From assembly GCF_026586805.1 (NCBI RefSeq), contig NZ_JAPFHA010000006.1:148864-212863 (forward strand): a DNA stretch of 64,000 nucleotides, written 5' to 3'. Below the pieces are notes generated by a model. It saw nothing but the letters and a program-made list of their open reading frames with translations. It was not told the origin of the DNA and did no database searches. Source of the DNA: Niveibacterium sp. 24ML. GTDB taxonomy: Bacteria > Pseudomonadota > Gammaproteobacteria > Burkholderiales > Rhodocyclaceae. This document shows positions 25,680-33,924 of the stretch, in pieces. The position numbers were made by a program, and so were the translations under genes. Numbering within the stretch: the stretch's first letter is position 1; every line of letters begins with the position of its first letter.

Positions 25680-27725
25680 ATGCAAGGCACCCAAGGATCG
25701 CCCCGCCTTTTGAGTACTGGACGCGCCCTGGTCCTGGCCCTTGCGCTGCTGCTCGCCGGCGCGGCCTGTGCGGACGACAGCCTTGAGCAGGAAATCAGCG
25801 CCATCGACCTTGTCGGGCGCGGCGACCCGAAGAGCGCGCAGCAGCGAATCGACCAGCAGTTCTCGCGCGGCGCGACACTCAGCCCGGATCAGACCCTGCT
25901 GCTGCGCACGATTCAGGGGATTGTGCTGAGCGACCAGGGGCTCGCGAAAGAGGCCGAAGCCGTGGCCCGCCGGCTGGCCGCGATGCCCCACCCCGACGCA
26001 CACGGCGCCGCCGCGCTGGTGCGGGCAAACATCGAATCCCAAGGCGGCAACCTGGCACGGTCGATCCAGTTCGCGGACGAGGCGGCGAGCCGGGTTCGCG
26101 CAGCGGCCGACGCACGCCTGCGCTTCCGGATCGAATCCGCGCGCGGCTGGGCCCTGACCGAACTTGGCCAGTTTCCGCTGGCGCTCAAGCGCTACCAGGA
26201 AGCCGGCCAGATCGCCGAGCGTGCCGGCAATCTCGCCCTGGTGCTTCGTGCCTATAACAGCCGCAGTTCCGTTTTCGCGCAGGCGGGCAACATCGACAAG
26301 GCTCTGTCCGAAAACAAGCGCGCACTCGATATCGCCAAGCAGATCGACGATCCATACTCGCTCACCGTGGTCTGGGTCACCCGCACGGCGATCATGTCGA
26401 TAAAAGGCGATTCGCTGGCGCAGATCCGCGCCAGCGAACAGGCAGACGCCTTCGCCCGGCGCAGCGGATCTGCGGTCTTGATCGCCACCACCGAGTTGAA
26501 CCTGGGCGATGCCTACCTGCGCAGCGGGCGCTATGCCGACGCCCTGAAGATCAGCATGGCGGCCGCTGAAACAGCGAAGTCGGTGGGGGATGAAAGCGGC
26601 GTTGCGATCGCCCTGGCCAATGCGGGGCAAGCAGAAATCCGCATGGGGCGAATTGCCGAAGGCAAAGCCAATGTCGAGCGAGCACTGGAAAGCTCACGGC
26701 GAATGGCCGCCCGCACACAGCTGGCGACATTGCTGGGCGAATACGCGGCGGCGCTGGAAGCGGTGGGCGACTACAAGGGCGCGCTGAAGGCATTCCACCG
26801 CGAGCGCGACCTCAACGAGGAAATCCGCGGACTCGGTGAGACGCGCGCGCTGCTGGAGGTGGAATCGCAGTACCAGAACGAGCGCAAGCAGCGCGAAATC
26901 GAACTGCTCAATCAAAAGAACGCCCTGCAGGCAGCCGACCTGCGGAACCGTACCCTGCAGCAACGCATCTGGTGGCTCGCCGCTGGCTTGCTGATCTGCG
27001 GCATGGGGGCAACCGGGCTGCTCTACCGGCGCGTGCGCGATGCGAACCGGCTGCTGGCCGAATCCAACCGCACGCTCAAAGTCCGTGGCGAACTCGATCC
27101 ACTGACGCTGCTGTTCAACCGCCGGCACTATCTCGAATCCCTGGCTGCGATACCAAGCGGGGCGTTCAGCGGCACCCTGTGCCTGCTCGATATTGATCAC
27201 TTCAAGCAGATCAACGATCAGCATGGCCACGCGATCGGCGACGCGGTGATCGTGGAAATCGCCAAACGGCTGCGTGCCGCTACCCGCGACAAAGACAAAC
27301 TGATGCGCTGGGGCGGCGAAGAGTTCCTTGTCGCGGCACCCGCGATGCCGCTTGAGCAAGCTGAACGCCTGACGGCACGACTGCTCGAATCCGTCGGCGC
27401 GACGCCGATTCTGGCTGGCAACATTGAATTGCCGGTGCGCGTATCGATCGGTTTCGCCGTTTTTCCCCCCCACGGCGCGACGCTCCCGATCAGTTGGGAG
27501 CGCGCCGCCCACCTGGTCGATCTGGCGCTCTACCACGCCAAAAAACAGGGGCGAAATCGGGCATGCGGCATCACCGCGCTCGCCGCCACATCCGCAAAAC
27601 AGCTTGAAGCTATCGAGGCGAGCTTTCCGCACGCCTGCGACGATGGTCGCGTAAGCGTGTGCTACCTCTACGGCAACTCGCTGGGCCACAGCAGCACCGC
27701 TCAAGCAATTGCACCTGGCCTTTAG
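25680..27725 (+). CDS. TPR-repeat membrane diguanylate cyclase (GGDEF), paralogue 1
   Basis: This 681-residue protein makes c-di-GMP from two GTP. A signal peptide (about 1-31) is followed by about 380 residues of TPR-like helical repeats predicted to lie in the periplasm, a coiled coil (about 385-425), one membrane span (about 425-445) and a GGDEF domain. The active site is GGEEF after MRW, and RDKD exactly five residues before it is an inhibitory-site RxxD, so product inhibition is likely. DPLTLLFNRRHYLE and DIDHFKQINDQHGH are intact. The same architecture recurs at 37072-39138 and 40602-42683. The TPR region probably senses a protein or peptide partner. Confidence 0.9.
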   Translation: MQGTQGSPRLLSTGRALVLALALLLAGAACADDSLEQEISAIDLVGRGDPKSAQQRIDQQFSRGATLSPDQTLLLRTIQGIVLSDQGLAKEAEAVARRLAAMPHPDAHGAAALVRANIESQGGNLARSIQFADEAASRVRAAADARLRFRIESARGWALTELGQFPLALKRYQEAGQIAERAGNLALVLRAYNSRSSVFAQAGNIDKALSENKRALDIAKQIDDPYSLTVVWVTRTAIMSIKGDSLAQIRASEQADAFARRSGSAVLIATTELNLGDAYLRSGRYADALKISMAAAETAKSVGDESGVAIALANAGQAEIRMGRIAEGKANVERALESSRRMAARTQLATLLGEYAAALEAVGDYKGALKAFHRERDLNEEIRGLGETRALLEVESQYQNERKQREIELLNQKNALQAADLRNRTLQQRIWWLAAGLLICGMGATGLLYRRVRDANRLLAESNRTLKVRGELDPLTLLFNRRHYLESLAAIPSGAFSGTLCLLDIDHFKQINDQHGHAIGDAVIVEIAKRLRAATRDKDKLMRWGGEEFLVAAPAMPLEQAERLTARLLESVGATPILAGNIELPVRVSIGFAVFPPHGATLPISWERAAHLVDLALYHAKKQGRNRACGITALAATSAKQLEAIEASFPHACDDGRVSVCYLYGNSLGHSSTAQAIAPGL

Positions 27726-27879
27726 CCAATTGCCGCGCCGCACCATCCAAAACCCGGCATCAACTCCGCACTATCTCCACGTCATAAAAGGGGTTGCGCT
27801 CCAAAATTCGGCTGGCGAACAATCGGGATCACTGCTAGATTTTGCAGTGCACCATCTTCTGCTGCTCAGGAGTCCCCCG

Positions 27880-28344
27880 ATGCGCGCTGTCTATGCCCAC
27901 CGCTTCACCGTGCCCAAAAGCGCGATCGATCTCAACGGCCATGTGAACAATGTTGAGTACCTGCGCTGGATGCAGGAGGCGGCCACGCTGCACTCGGCCA
28001 ACTGCGGGTGGGATGTCGATCGCTACCTTCAAACCGGCAGCAGCTGGGTGGTGCGCAGCCATCAGGTGGATTACCTGCGCCCCGCTTTTGCGGGCGATGC
28101 GCTCACCGTCATCACCTGGGTGGCCGGCTTCGCGATGCAAACCTCACCGCGCCGATACATCATCCGCCGCGATACTGACGATCAGATCCTGGTGCGGGCC
28201 GAGACCGTCTGGACCTATGTGGACGCCCGCAGCGGCCGCGCAGCCGAAATCCCGGCCGAATTCCGCGAGTGCTTCGATGTGATCGAAGACGAAGCACTGG
28301 CACTGGCGATTGCCCGCGGACGCCCGATCTCCGCCTGCGCCTGA
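27880..28344 (+). CDS. Acyl-CoA thioesterase, 4HBT/YbgC type
   Basis: This 154-residue hot-dog-fold thioesterase hydrolyses acyl-CoA esters. DLNGHVNNVEYLRWMQEA is the active-site helix region, with the Asp that acts as catalytic residue in 4HBT/YbgC-like enzymes and the HVNN turn. The middle strand SHQVDYLRPAFAGD is typical. AGGAG eight nt before the ATG at 27880 supports the start. The substrate chain length is unknown. It stands between the GGDEF gene and a convergent sensor kinase with no obvious pathway partner. Confidence 0.87.
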   Translation: MRAVYAHRFTVPKSAIDLNGHVNNVEYLRWMQEAATLHSANCGWDVDRYLQTGSSWVVRSHQVDYLRPAFAGDALTVITWVAGFAMQTSPRRYIIRRDTDDQILVRAETVWTYVDARSGRAAEIPAEFRECFDVIEDEALALAIARGRPISACA

Positions 28345-28352
28345 ACGCACGC

Positions 28353-29765
28353 TCAAGCCTCGATCAGCACCGCCACCACCCAGCCACCGGCCCGGCCCCG
28401 CTCAAAACTCACCGTGCCGCCATGCAGCGCGGCGATCCGCCGCACGATCGACAGCCCCAGCCCGGCGCCCTCGCTACCCGCGGCCGACTCGCCCCGCACG
28501 AAGCGCTCGCCGATGCGTGCGGCCAGCGCATCGTCAATCCCCTCGCCCTCGTCGGCCACCGAAAGCCGCAGCCGGTGGGCTTCACGCTGCAGGCTGATCG
28601 TCACGTCGGCCCCCGCGGGGGAATGCCGCACCGCGTTGTCGATCAGGTTGCGCAGCAAGGCACGCAGCAGATCAGGCTGAACCTGCGCGATCAGGTGCTC
28701 CGGCGCTTCGAGCGCGAGTTCCACGTCGTGCGCCAGAGCCGAGGCAGCCAGGTCGGCCGCCAGATCGCGCGCCAGCTGCGCCACGTCCACCGATTCGCGC
28801 CGCACGGTGTTGAGCGCATCGAGCCGTGCGGCAGCGAGCAGTTGCTCGACCAGGCGCGCCATCCGCTGTGTACCCGCCAGTGCGTGCTGCAGCCGGGTGT
28901 GGCGGGTTTGCGCATCCGGCGCGGTGTCGGCCGACTGGATCTGCGCCGCCAGCGCCGCCAGCGGCGTGCGCAGTTCATGTGCCGCATCGGCGGTGAAACG
29001 CCGTTCGTTGGCAAATGCGCGCGCGACGCGGGCAAACAGTGAGTTGAGCGCCGTCACCAGCACTTCGAGCTCGCGCGGGCGTTTGCGCACCTCAAAGGGA
29101 TCAAGCTGATCCGGTGCCAGCGCCCCAACCTCAGCCGCCAGCCGCGACAGCGGCCGCAGCCCCAGCACGATGGCGCCCCAGGCGAGCAGGATCACGAGCC
29201 CGAAGCCAATCGCGAGCGGCGTGAAGCCGTGCTCGCCAATCTCGTGCACCAGGCGGTCACGCACCGCCGCGTCCTGCCCGACGATCACCACGCGGCCCCG
29301 CCGTTCAAGCAGGAAGAATCGCCAGGGCGCGCCCTGCCACTCCGCTTCCGAGAAGCCGGGCCGGGTTGCCGGCAATTGCAGATCGGGCGCGTTGGGGCTG
29401 CGCACGATCTGGCGCGGCGTGCTTTCCTGCGTCCACACCTGGTAGACCATGCGCTGGCGAAAGCGCCGCCCGAGCGGCACTTCACGCGGCAAGATGCCGC
29501 CGCGCCGCGCAGCTTCCTCGTCCACGTGTTCGTCGAATTCTTCGTCTTCGTTTTCGCCGTGGTGCTTCCACCAAGGCCGCAGATCGCCCGGTTCGGCCAG
29601 CGCGGCCAGCAGCTCGGCGCTCTGCACCATCTGGCCATCGAACACTTCGTGCGCCTGCTCGGTGGCGGCACGGAACACCAGCCAGCCAATGCCGGCCCCG
29701 CCGGCGGCCAGCGCCAGCGTCACAATCAACACCACGCGCGCGGCAAGCGAGATGCGGCTAGTCAT
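28353..29765 (-). CDS. Sensor histidine kinase with acidic/His-rich periplasmic loop
   Basis: This is a 470-residue inner-membrane kinase of the QseC/PmrB type. Membrane spans are at about 8-31 and about 175-198. The periplasmic loop between them contains an unusually acidic and His-rich stretch at residues 67-84 (KHHGENEDEEFDEHVDEE), which could bind metal ions. The phosphoacceptor is His263 in TADAAHELRTPL. ATPase motifs are NLIDNAVRHS, DEGEGID and GAGLGLSIV. The ATG at 29765 overlaps the regulator gene by 8 bp (ATGACTAG), so the two are translationally coupled. The partner is the adjacent OmpR-type regulator, and the likely target is the divergent cytochrome operon. Confidence 0.92.
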   Translation of the reverse strand: MTSRISLAARVVLIVTLALAAGGAGIGWLVFRAATEQAHEVFDGQMVQSAELLAALAEPGDLRPWWKHHGENEDEEFDEHVDEEAARRGGILPREVPLGRRFRQRMVYQVWTQESTPRQIVRSPNAPDLQLPATRPGFSEAEWQGAPWRFFLLERRGRVVIVGQDAAVRDRLVHEIGEHGFTPLAIGFGLVILLAWGAIVLGLRPLSRLAAEVGALAPDQLDPFEVRKRPRELEVLVTALNSLFARVARAFANERRFTADAAHELRTPLAALAAQIQSADTAPDAQTRHTRLQHALAGTQRMARLVEQLLAAARLDALNTVRRESVDVAQLARDLAADLAASALAHDVELALEAPEHLIAQVQPDLLRALLRNLIDNAVRHSPAGADVTISLQREAHRLRLSVADEGEGIDDALAARIGERFVRGESAAGSEGAGLGLSIVRRIAALHGGTVSFERGRAGGWVVAVLIEA

Positions 29766-30429
29766 TCGTGCGCTCCACCATGTAGCCGATGCCGCGCAGG
29801 GTGCGGATGAACTCGGCACCCAGCTTGCGCCGCAGGTGGTGGATGTGCACTTCAAGCGCATTACTCTCGGCGCCGCCCTCCCAACCGTAGAGCGACTGTT
29901 CGATGCGCTCGCGCGTCACCACCTGGCCGGCGTTGCGCAGCAGCAGCTCGGCGATTTCGAATTCGCGTGACGACAGATCCACCGCCGCACCAGCCTTCCA
30001 GGTACTGCGCGATGAGGGCTCCAGCGCCACATCGCGCCAGCTCAGCCGCGCCTGCGCATGGCCGGCGGCGCGCCGCACCAGCGCACGCAGGCGGGCCGCG
30101 ATCTCACGCAGATCGGCGGGTTTGACGAGGTAGTCGTCGGCGCCGGCATCAAGCCCGGCAACGATGTCCTCGGCGCTGTCGCGCGCGGTGAGGATCAGCA
30201 CCGGCAGGCGCAAGCCGCGCGCGCGTGCGGCGCTGAGCACCGCAAGCCCGCTGCGCTTGGGCAGGCCCAGATCGAGCACGACCGCGTCGAGGCTCGCCGC
30301 ATCGGTCGACAAGGCAGCGTCGGCGGCTTCGCCGTCGCACACCCACTCACAGCGCACATCGAGATCCGCGAGCCCGTCACGCACCGCCGCGCCGAGCGGC
30401 TTGTCATCCTCTACCAGCAGTACCCGCAT
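29758..30429 (-). CDS. OmpR-family response regulator (QseB/PmrA type)
   Basis: This 223-residue transcription regulator has an N-terminal receiver domain with Asp53 as phosphorylation site (VVLDLGLPKR) and a Lys in YLVKPAD. The C-terminal winged helix carries SSREFEIAELLLRNAGQVV and HHLRRKLGAEFIRTLRGIGYM. It closely follows the PmrA/QseB subgroup, whose binding site is a CTTAA-type direct repeat with 11 bp period. Exactly such a repeat is found just upstream at 30474-30490, between this gene and the cytochrome genes. The kinase gene follows with an 8 bp overlap. Confidence 0.94.
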   Translation of the reverse strand: MRVLLVEDDKPLGAAVRDGLADLDVRCEWVCDGEAADAALSTDAASLDAVVLDLGLPKRSGLAVLSAARARGLRLPVLILTARDSAEDIVAGLDAGADDYLVKPADLREIAARLRALVRRAAGHAQARLSWRDVALEPSSRSTWKAGAAVDLSSREFEIAELLLRNAGQVVTRERIEQSLYGWEGGAESNALEVHIHHLRRKLGAEFIRTLRGIGYMVERTND

Positions 30430-30473
30430 GGCGGCCCCTGTTTTGTGTCTGTGGCGCAGTGTTGCGCAAGGCC

Positions 30474-30490
30474 CTTAAGGCTGCCTTAAG
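30474..30490 (+). promoter_or_regulatory. PmrA/QseB-like box (CTTAAG direct repeat)
   Basis: CTTAAG-GCTGC-CTTAAG is a perfect direct repeat with 11 bp period, the spacing of PmrA boxes (YTTAAK-N5-YTTAAK). It lies 45 bp before the regulator gene start and 43 bp before the first cytochrome gene, so it could control both. It is the natural target for the adjacent PmrA/QseB-type regulator. Confidence 0.75.
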
Positions 30491-30532
30491 GCGCAGCGAT
30501 TCGAATGGCCTCACCGACCGACGGAGAGAACC

Positions 30533-30940
30533 ATGAAAACAAGACACATTGTCGCGCTGATCGCCGGCTGCACGCTCTACGCAGCGGCCGCCTTCGGCGA
30601 AACGCAGCAAACCGTTCTGGGGGGCTACAGCACCCAGGCCGGCAGCAGCTTCACGCCCTCGCCCGATCGCGGGCGCAGCCTGTTCGCGGCGAACCACAGC
30701 GCTAGTGCGGACTTTCCATCCTGCACCAAGTGCCACGGCAGCGACCCCGGCGCAAGTGGCAAGCACGCGATCACCGGCAAGACGATCGCGCCAATGAGTG
30801 CGCGCGCCAATCCGGAGCGCTTCACCGACGCGGCCAAAACCGAGAAGTGGTTCCGCCGCAATTGCCGCGAGGTAATCGGCCGCGAATGCAGCGCCGGAGA
30901 AAAGGCCGACGTGCTCGCCTACCTGATCAAGGGGAGCTGA
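30533..30940 (+). CDS. DUF1924-family monoheme cytochrome c
   Basis: This 135-residue exported protein has a signal peptide (about 1-22) and one covalent heme site, CTKCH at residues 64-68, with a probable distal Met in TIAPMSARANP. It belongs to DUF1924, a family that occurs next to diheme cytochromes and cytochrome b. It is the first gene of a three-gene operon, with a PmrA-like box 43 bp upstream. The role is electron transfer in the periplasm; the electron acceptor is unknown. A GAGAG ribosome site lies close before the ATG at 30533. Confidence 0.9.
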   Translation: MKTRHIVALIAGCTLYAAAAFGETQQTVLGGYSTQAGSSFTPSPDRGRSLFAANHSASADFPSCTKCHGSDPGASGKHAITGKTIAPMSARANPERFTDAAKTEKWFRRNCREVIGRECSAGEKADVLAYLIKGS

Positions 30941-30941
30941 G

Positions 30942-31424
30942 ATGCGTCGCCTTGCCTGTGCAGGGGCCGCGCTGCTCGCAGCGCTGGCCAGCGCCCCGAC
31001 CCTGGCGGACTCGGCCTCGATCCGCGTGCCGGCCGACGCCCCGGCGGCCTGGAAGAACGAATGCAGCAGCTGCCATGTTGCCTACCCGCCGCAACTGCTG
31101 GGCAAATCCTCATGGCACACCGTCATGAAGGGGCTAGACAAGCACTTCGGCAGCGACGCCAGCATGGCCGCCGCCGACGCCAAAGCCATCACCGATTTCC
31201 TTGATCGCTACGCCCCGCCCGACGGCGGCCGCCACGATGCCGCCAACGGCCGCATCACGCAGACCCAGTGGTTCAAGCGCAAGCACCGCGAGATTCCCGC
31301 AAGCGCACTCAGCAGCAAGGAAGTGCGCAGCGCCGCCAACTGCCAGGCCTGCCACAGCAGTGCCGAGAAAGGCGTGTTCAGCGAACACCAGCTCACGCCG
31401 CTTGGCCGGCGTTTTGAAGACTGA
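30942..31424 (+). CDS. Periplasmic diheme cytochrome c
   Basis: This 160-residue exported cytochrome has two heme-attachment motifs, CSSCH (residues 41-45) and CQACH (134-138), after a signal peptide (about 1-22). The segment around YPPQLLGKSSWHTVMKGLDKHFG is typical of the DHC family. The ATG at 30942 is one base after the upstream stop, with GGGGAG as ribosome site, so it is co-translated with the DUF1924 gene. It likely passes electrons between the membrane cytochrome b encoded next and the DUF1924 protein. Confidence 0.92.
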   Translation: MRRLACAGAALLAALASAPTLADSASIRVPADAPAAWKNECSSCHVAYPPQLLGKSSWHTVMKGLDKHFGSDASMAAADAKAITDFLDRYAPPDGGRHDAANGRITQTQWFKRKHREIPASALSSKEVRSAANCQACHSSAEKGVFSEHQLTPLGRRFED

Positions 31425-31439
31425 TTCAGGAGCACCACC

Positions 31440-32069
31440 ATGAACACAGCCCGCGCAGCACGCATCTGGGATCTACCGGTTCGCCTCGGCCACTGGGCGC
31501 TGGCGATCAGCATCGCAATCGCCTGGCTCACCGCCGAGGAAGAAGCCTGGCGAGTCGTCCACATCATCGCCGGCTGCACCGCCGGCGCCGTGGTGCTGTT
31601 CCGCCTCGTCTGGGGCATTGTCGGCAGCACGCCCGCGCGCTTTGGCGCCTTCCTGCGCGGCCCCGGCGCCGCATGGGCGGAGCTGCGCAGCCACCTCGCC
31701 GGCCACGCCCGCGCGCGCAGCAGCCATACCGTGGTCGGCGGCTGGGCTGCTCTGGGGCTGCTCGGCCTCGCGCTGGGCACCGCGCTCAGCGGCCTTGCGG
31801 GCTACCGCTTCGATGACATCGAGGCCTTGTCAGAGCTGCATGAGGCGCTGGCGGAAGGCCTGCTGGTACTGATCGGGGTGCACTTGGCGGGCGTGGCGGT
31901 GATGAGCCTGCTCGAACGCCAGAACCTGCCGCGCAGCATGATCACCGGCCGCGCACCGAACGCGCCGGAAGCCGGCGTGCGCAGCCATCCGCTGGCGGCC
32001 CTGACGCTCGCGGCCTGGTGCGGACTCGCGGTGTGGTGGCTAACACGCTGGCTCGGTTTGCCGCTCTAA
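31440..32069 (+). CDS. Cytochrome b561 / hydrogenase-type cytochrome b
   Basis: This 209-residue inner-membrane protein has about four membrane spans and belongs to the Ni/Fe-hydrogenase cytochrome b / cytochrome b561 superfamily. WDLPVRLGHWAL has the first heme-ligand His. Further candidate ligands are in VVHIIAG, ELHEALAEGL and VHLAGV. It ends the operon with the two cytochromes c and would link the quinone pool to them. GGAGCACCACC upstream supports the ATG at 31440. No hydrogenase or other catalytic subunit is adjacent. Confidence 0.9.
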   Translation: MNTARAARIWDLPVRLGHWALAISIAIAWLTAEEEAWRVVHIIAGCTAGAVVLFRLVWGIVGSTPARFGAFLRGPGAAWAELRSHLAGHARARSSHTVVGGWAALGLLGLALGTALSGLAGYRFDDIEALSELHEALAEGLLVLIGVHLAGVAVMSLLERQNLPRSMITGRAPNAPEAGVRSHPLAALTLAAWCGLAVWWLTRWLGLPL

Positions 32070-32169
32070 CTGCCAAAACCGCCAGAACTGCCGTCCGTCG
32101 ATGCCAAACGGATGGCCCGGGGGTTTTCGGTATGCTCCGCCCAAACAATTTCAACAGAGCAGAAGACCC

Positions 32170-33924
32170 ATGCAGAGACCCAGCCACACGGGGCGCGGCC
32201 ATTGGCTTGCCCTGCTATGCGCCCTGGCGCTTGCCGCGTGCGGTGGCGGCGGCGGCGATGGCAGCACCAGCCCGTCACCCGACCCCGGCACGAGCGCCCC
32301 GCCAGTCACCACGCCGCCGCCCGCCACCGGCGAAACGCCGATGACGCCGGCCGAGGCAGCCCGCCTGCTCGATCAGGGCGGCTGGGGCGCATCGGAAGCG
32401 GCACTCGCCGCGGCCACCAAAATCGGCCCCAAACAGTGGCTATCGGTGCAGTTCGACACCGCGGCTTCGCGCTTCGGCAACTACTCCGCCGAGATCCACA
32501 CCGCCGGCCTCAAGGATTTCTGCGTCGAGCGCAACATCGGCTCGAACTGCTGGCGCGACTACTACTCGGCCGAACCGCTCTCGCGCGAGTTCTACCAGCA
32601 GGCGGTGAGCGGTGCCGACCAGTTGCGCCAGCGCACCGCCTGGGCCCTGTCGCAGATCTGGGTGGTTTCCGGCCATGAAGTGGAGGGCACCTACGGCCTG
32701 CGCGACTACCAGCAGATGCTGCGCGACAACGCCTTCGGCAACCTGCGCGATTTGCTCGGCAAGATGGCGCTGCACCCGGTGATGGGCGCCTACCTGAACA
32801 TGGTGAACAACGAGAAGGACGCGCCGAACGAGAACTTCGCACGCGAGTTGCTGCAACTCTTCACGATCGGCCCCTGCGAGCTGACGGCCGGCGGCGATCT
32901 GGCCGGCGGCGCCTGCCGCGCCACCTACGACAACGCCGGCGTGCGCGAGGTGGCCTTCGCACTGACCGGCTGGACCTACCCCGCCGGCGGCACCAGCGCC
33001 TGGGGCAAATGGGACTGGACCAATCCGAGCTTCCTGCGCGGCGAGATGCTGGCGTTTGCCGAACAGCATGACCAGACCGAACGCAAGCTGCCCGGCGGCG
33101 TCACGATCCCGGCGAGCCGCACGCCGCGCCAGGCCAGCGATGCGGTGCTCGACGCGCTGTTCAATCACCCGAACTTCGCCCCCTTCATCGGCAAGCAGAT
33201 GATCCAGCGCCTGGTCACCAGCAACCCGGCGCCCGAGTATGTCGAGCGCGTGAGTGCGGCAATCGCCAGCGGCAGTGCGCACGGTTTTGGCAGCGGCAGG
33301 CGTGGCGACATGAAGGCTGTGCTGGCGGCGATCCTGCTTGACCCCGAAGCGCGCGACGCGAGCCGCGCCGAAGCCGCCGCTTACGGCCGCCTGCGCGAGC
33401 CAACGCAATACACGATCAACCTGCTGCGCGCCGCCAACGGCAGCACCGACGGCGCGCCCTTCTACTGGTGGATCGGCGCCATGCTCGGCCAGATGGTCTA
33501 CACCGCCCCCTCGGTCTTCAACTACTACCCGGCCGACTACCCGCTACCGGGCAGCCCGGGGCTCGCGCCCGAGTTCGGCCTGGCCAATGCCGCCACCGCG
33601 ATGACCCGCTACAACCTGAGTGACGGGCTGTTCTACTGGAACGAGGGCACCGGCATCAAGGCCGATGCGTCGATCCCGAACGCCACCGGCACACGCACCA
33701 ATATCGCCGCATTCGAGAGCTCGGCGGATGACGCGAACGCGCTGTTCGAGCGCATCGACCTGCTGCTGACCGCCGGGCGCAGCAGTGCCAGCACTCGGGC
33801 GGCGATCGTCGAGGCAATCAATGCCTGGGACCCGGTGAAGAACAAGGACAGCTACCGCCGCGAGCGGGTGCGTACCGCCTTCTACCTTCTGCTCGCCTCG
33901 CCCGACTATCAGGTGCAACGATGA
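32170..33924 (+). CDS. DUF1800-family lipoprotein
   Basis: This exported protein of 584 residues belongs to DUF1800. The signal peptide ends with the lipobox ALAAC, followed by a Gly run and a Ser/Pro/Thr-rich tether, so it should be lipid-anchored. Family segments are LLDQGGWGASEAALAAA, MALHPVMGAYLNMVNN, NENFARELLQLFTIG, VREVAFALTGWTY, and PSVFNYYPADYPLPG. The biochemical function of the family is unknown. The ATG at 32170 is chosen because the signal peptide begins there. Its stop overlaps the start of the DUF1501 gene by 4 bp (ATGA), so the pair is co-translated, as in many other bacteria. Confidence 0.9.
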   Translation: MQRPSHTGRGHWLALLCALALAACGGGGGDGSTSPSPDPGTSAPPVTTPPPATGETPMTPAEAARLLDQGGWGASEAALAAATKIGPKQWLSVQFDTAASRFGNYSAEIHTAGLKDFCVERNIGSNCWRDYYSAEPLSREFYQQAVSGADQLRQRTAWALSQIWVVSGHEVEGTYGLRDYQQMLRDNAFGNLRDLLGKMALHPVMGAYLNMVNNEKDAPNENFARELLQLFTIGPCELTAGGDLAGGACRATYDNAGVREVAFALTGWTYPAGGTSAWGKWDWTNPSFLRGEMLAFAEQHDQTERKLPGGVTIPASRTPRQASDAVLDALFNHPNFAPFIGKQMIQRLVTSNPAPEYVERVSAAIASGSAHGFGSGRRGDMKAVLAAILLDPEARDASRAEAAAYGRLREPTQYTINLLRAANGSTDGAPFYWWIGAMLGQMVYTAPSVFNYYPADYPLPGSPGLAPEFGLANAATAMTRYNLSDGLFYWNEGTGIKADASIPNATGTRTNIAAFESSADDANALFERIDLLLTAGRSSASTRAAIVEAINAWDPVKNKDSYRRERVRTAFYLLLASPDYQVQR

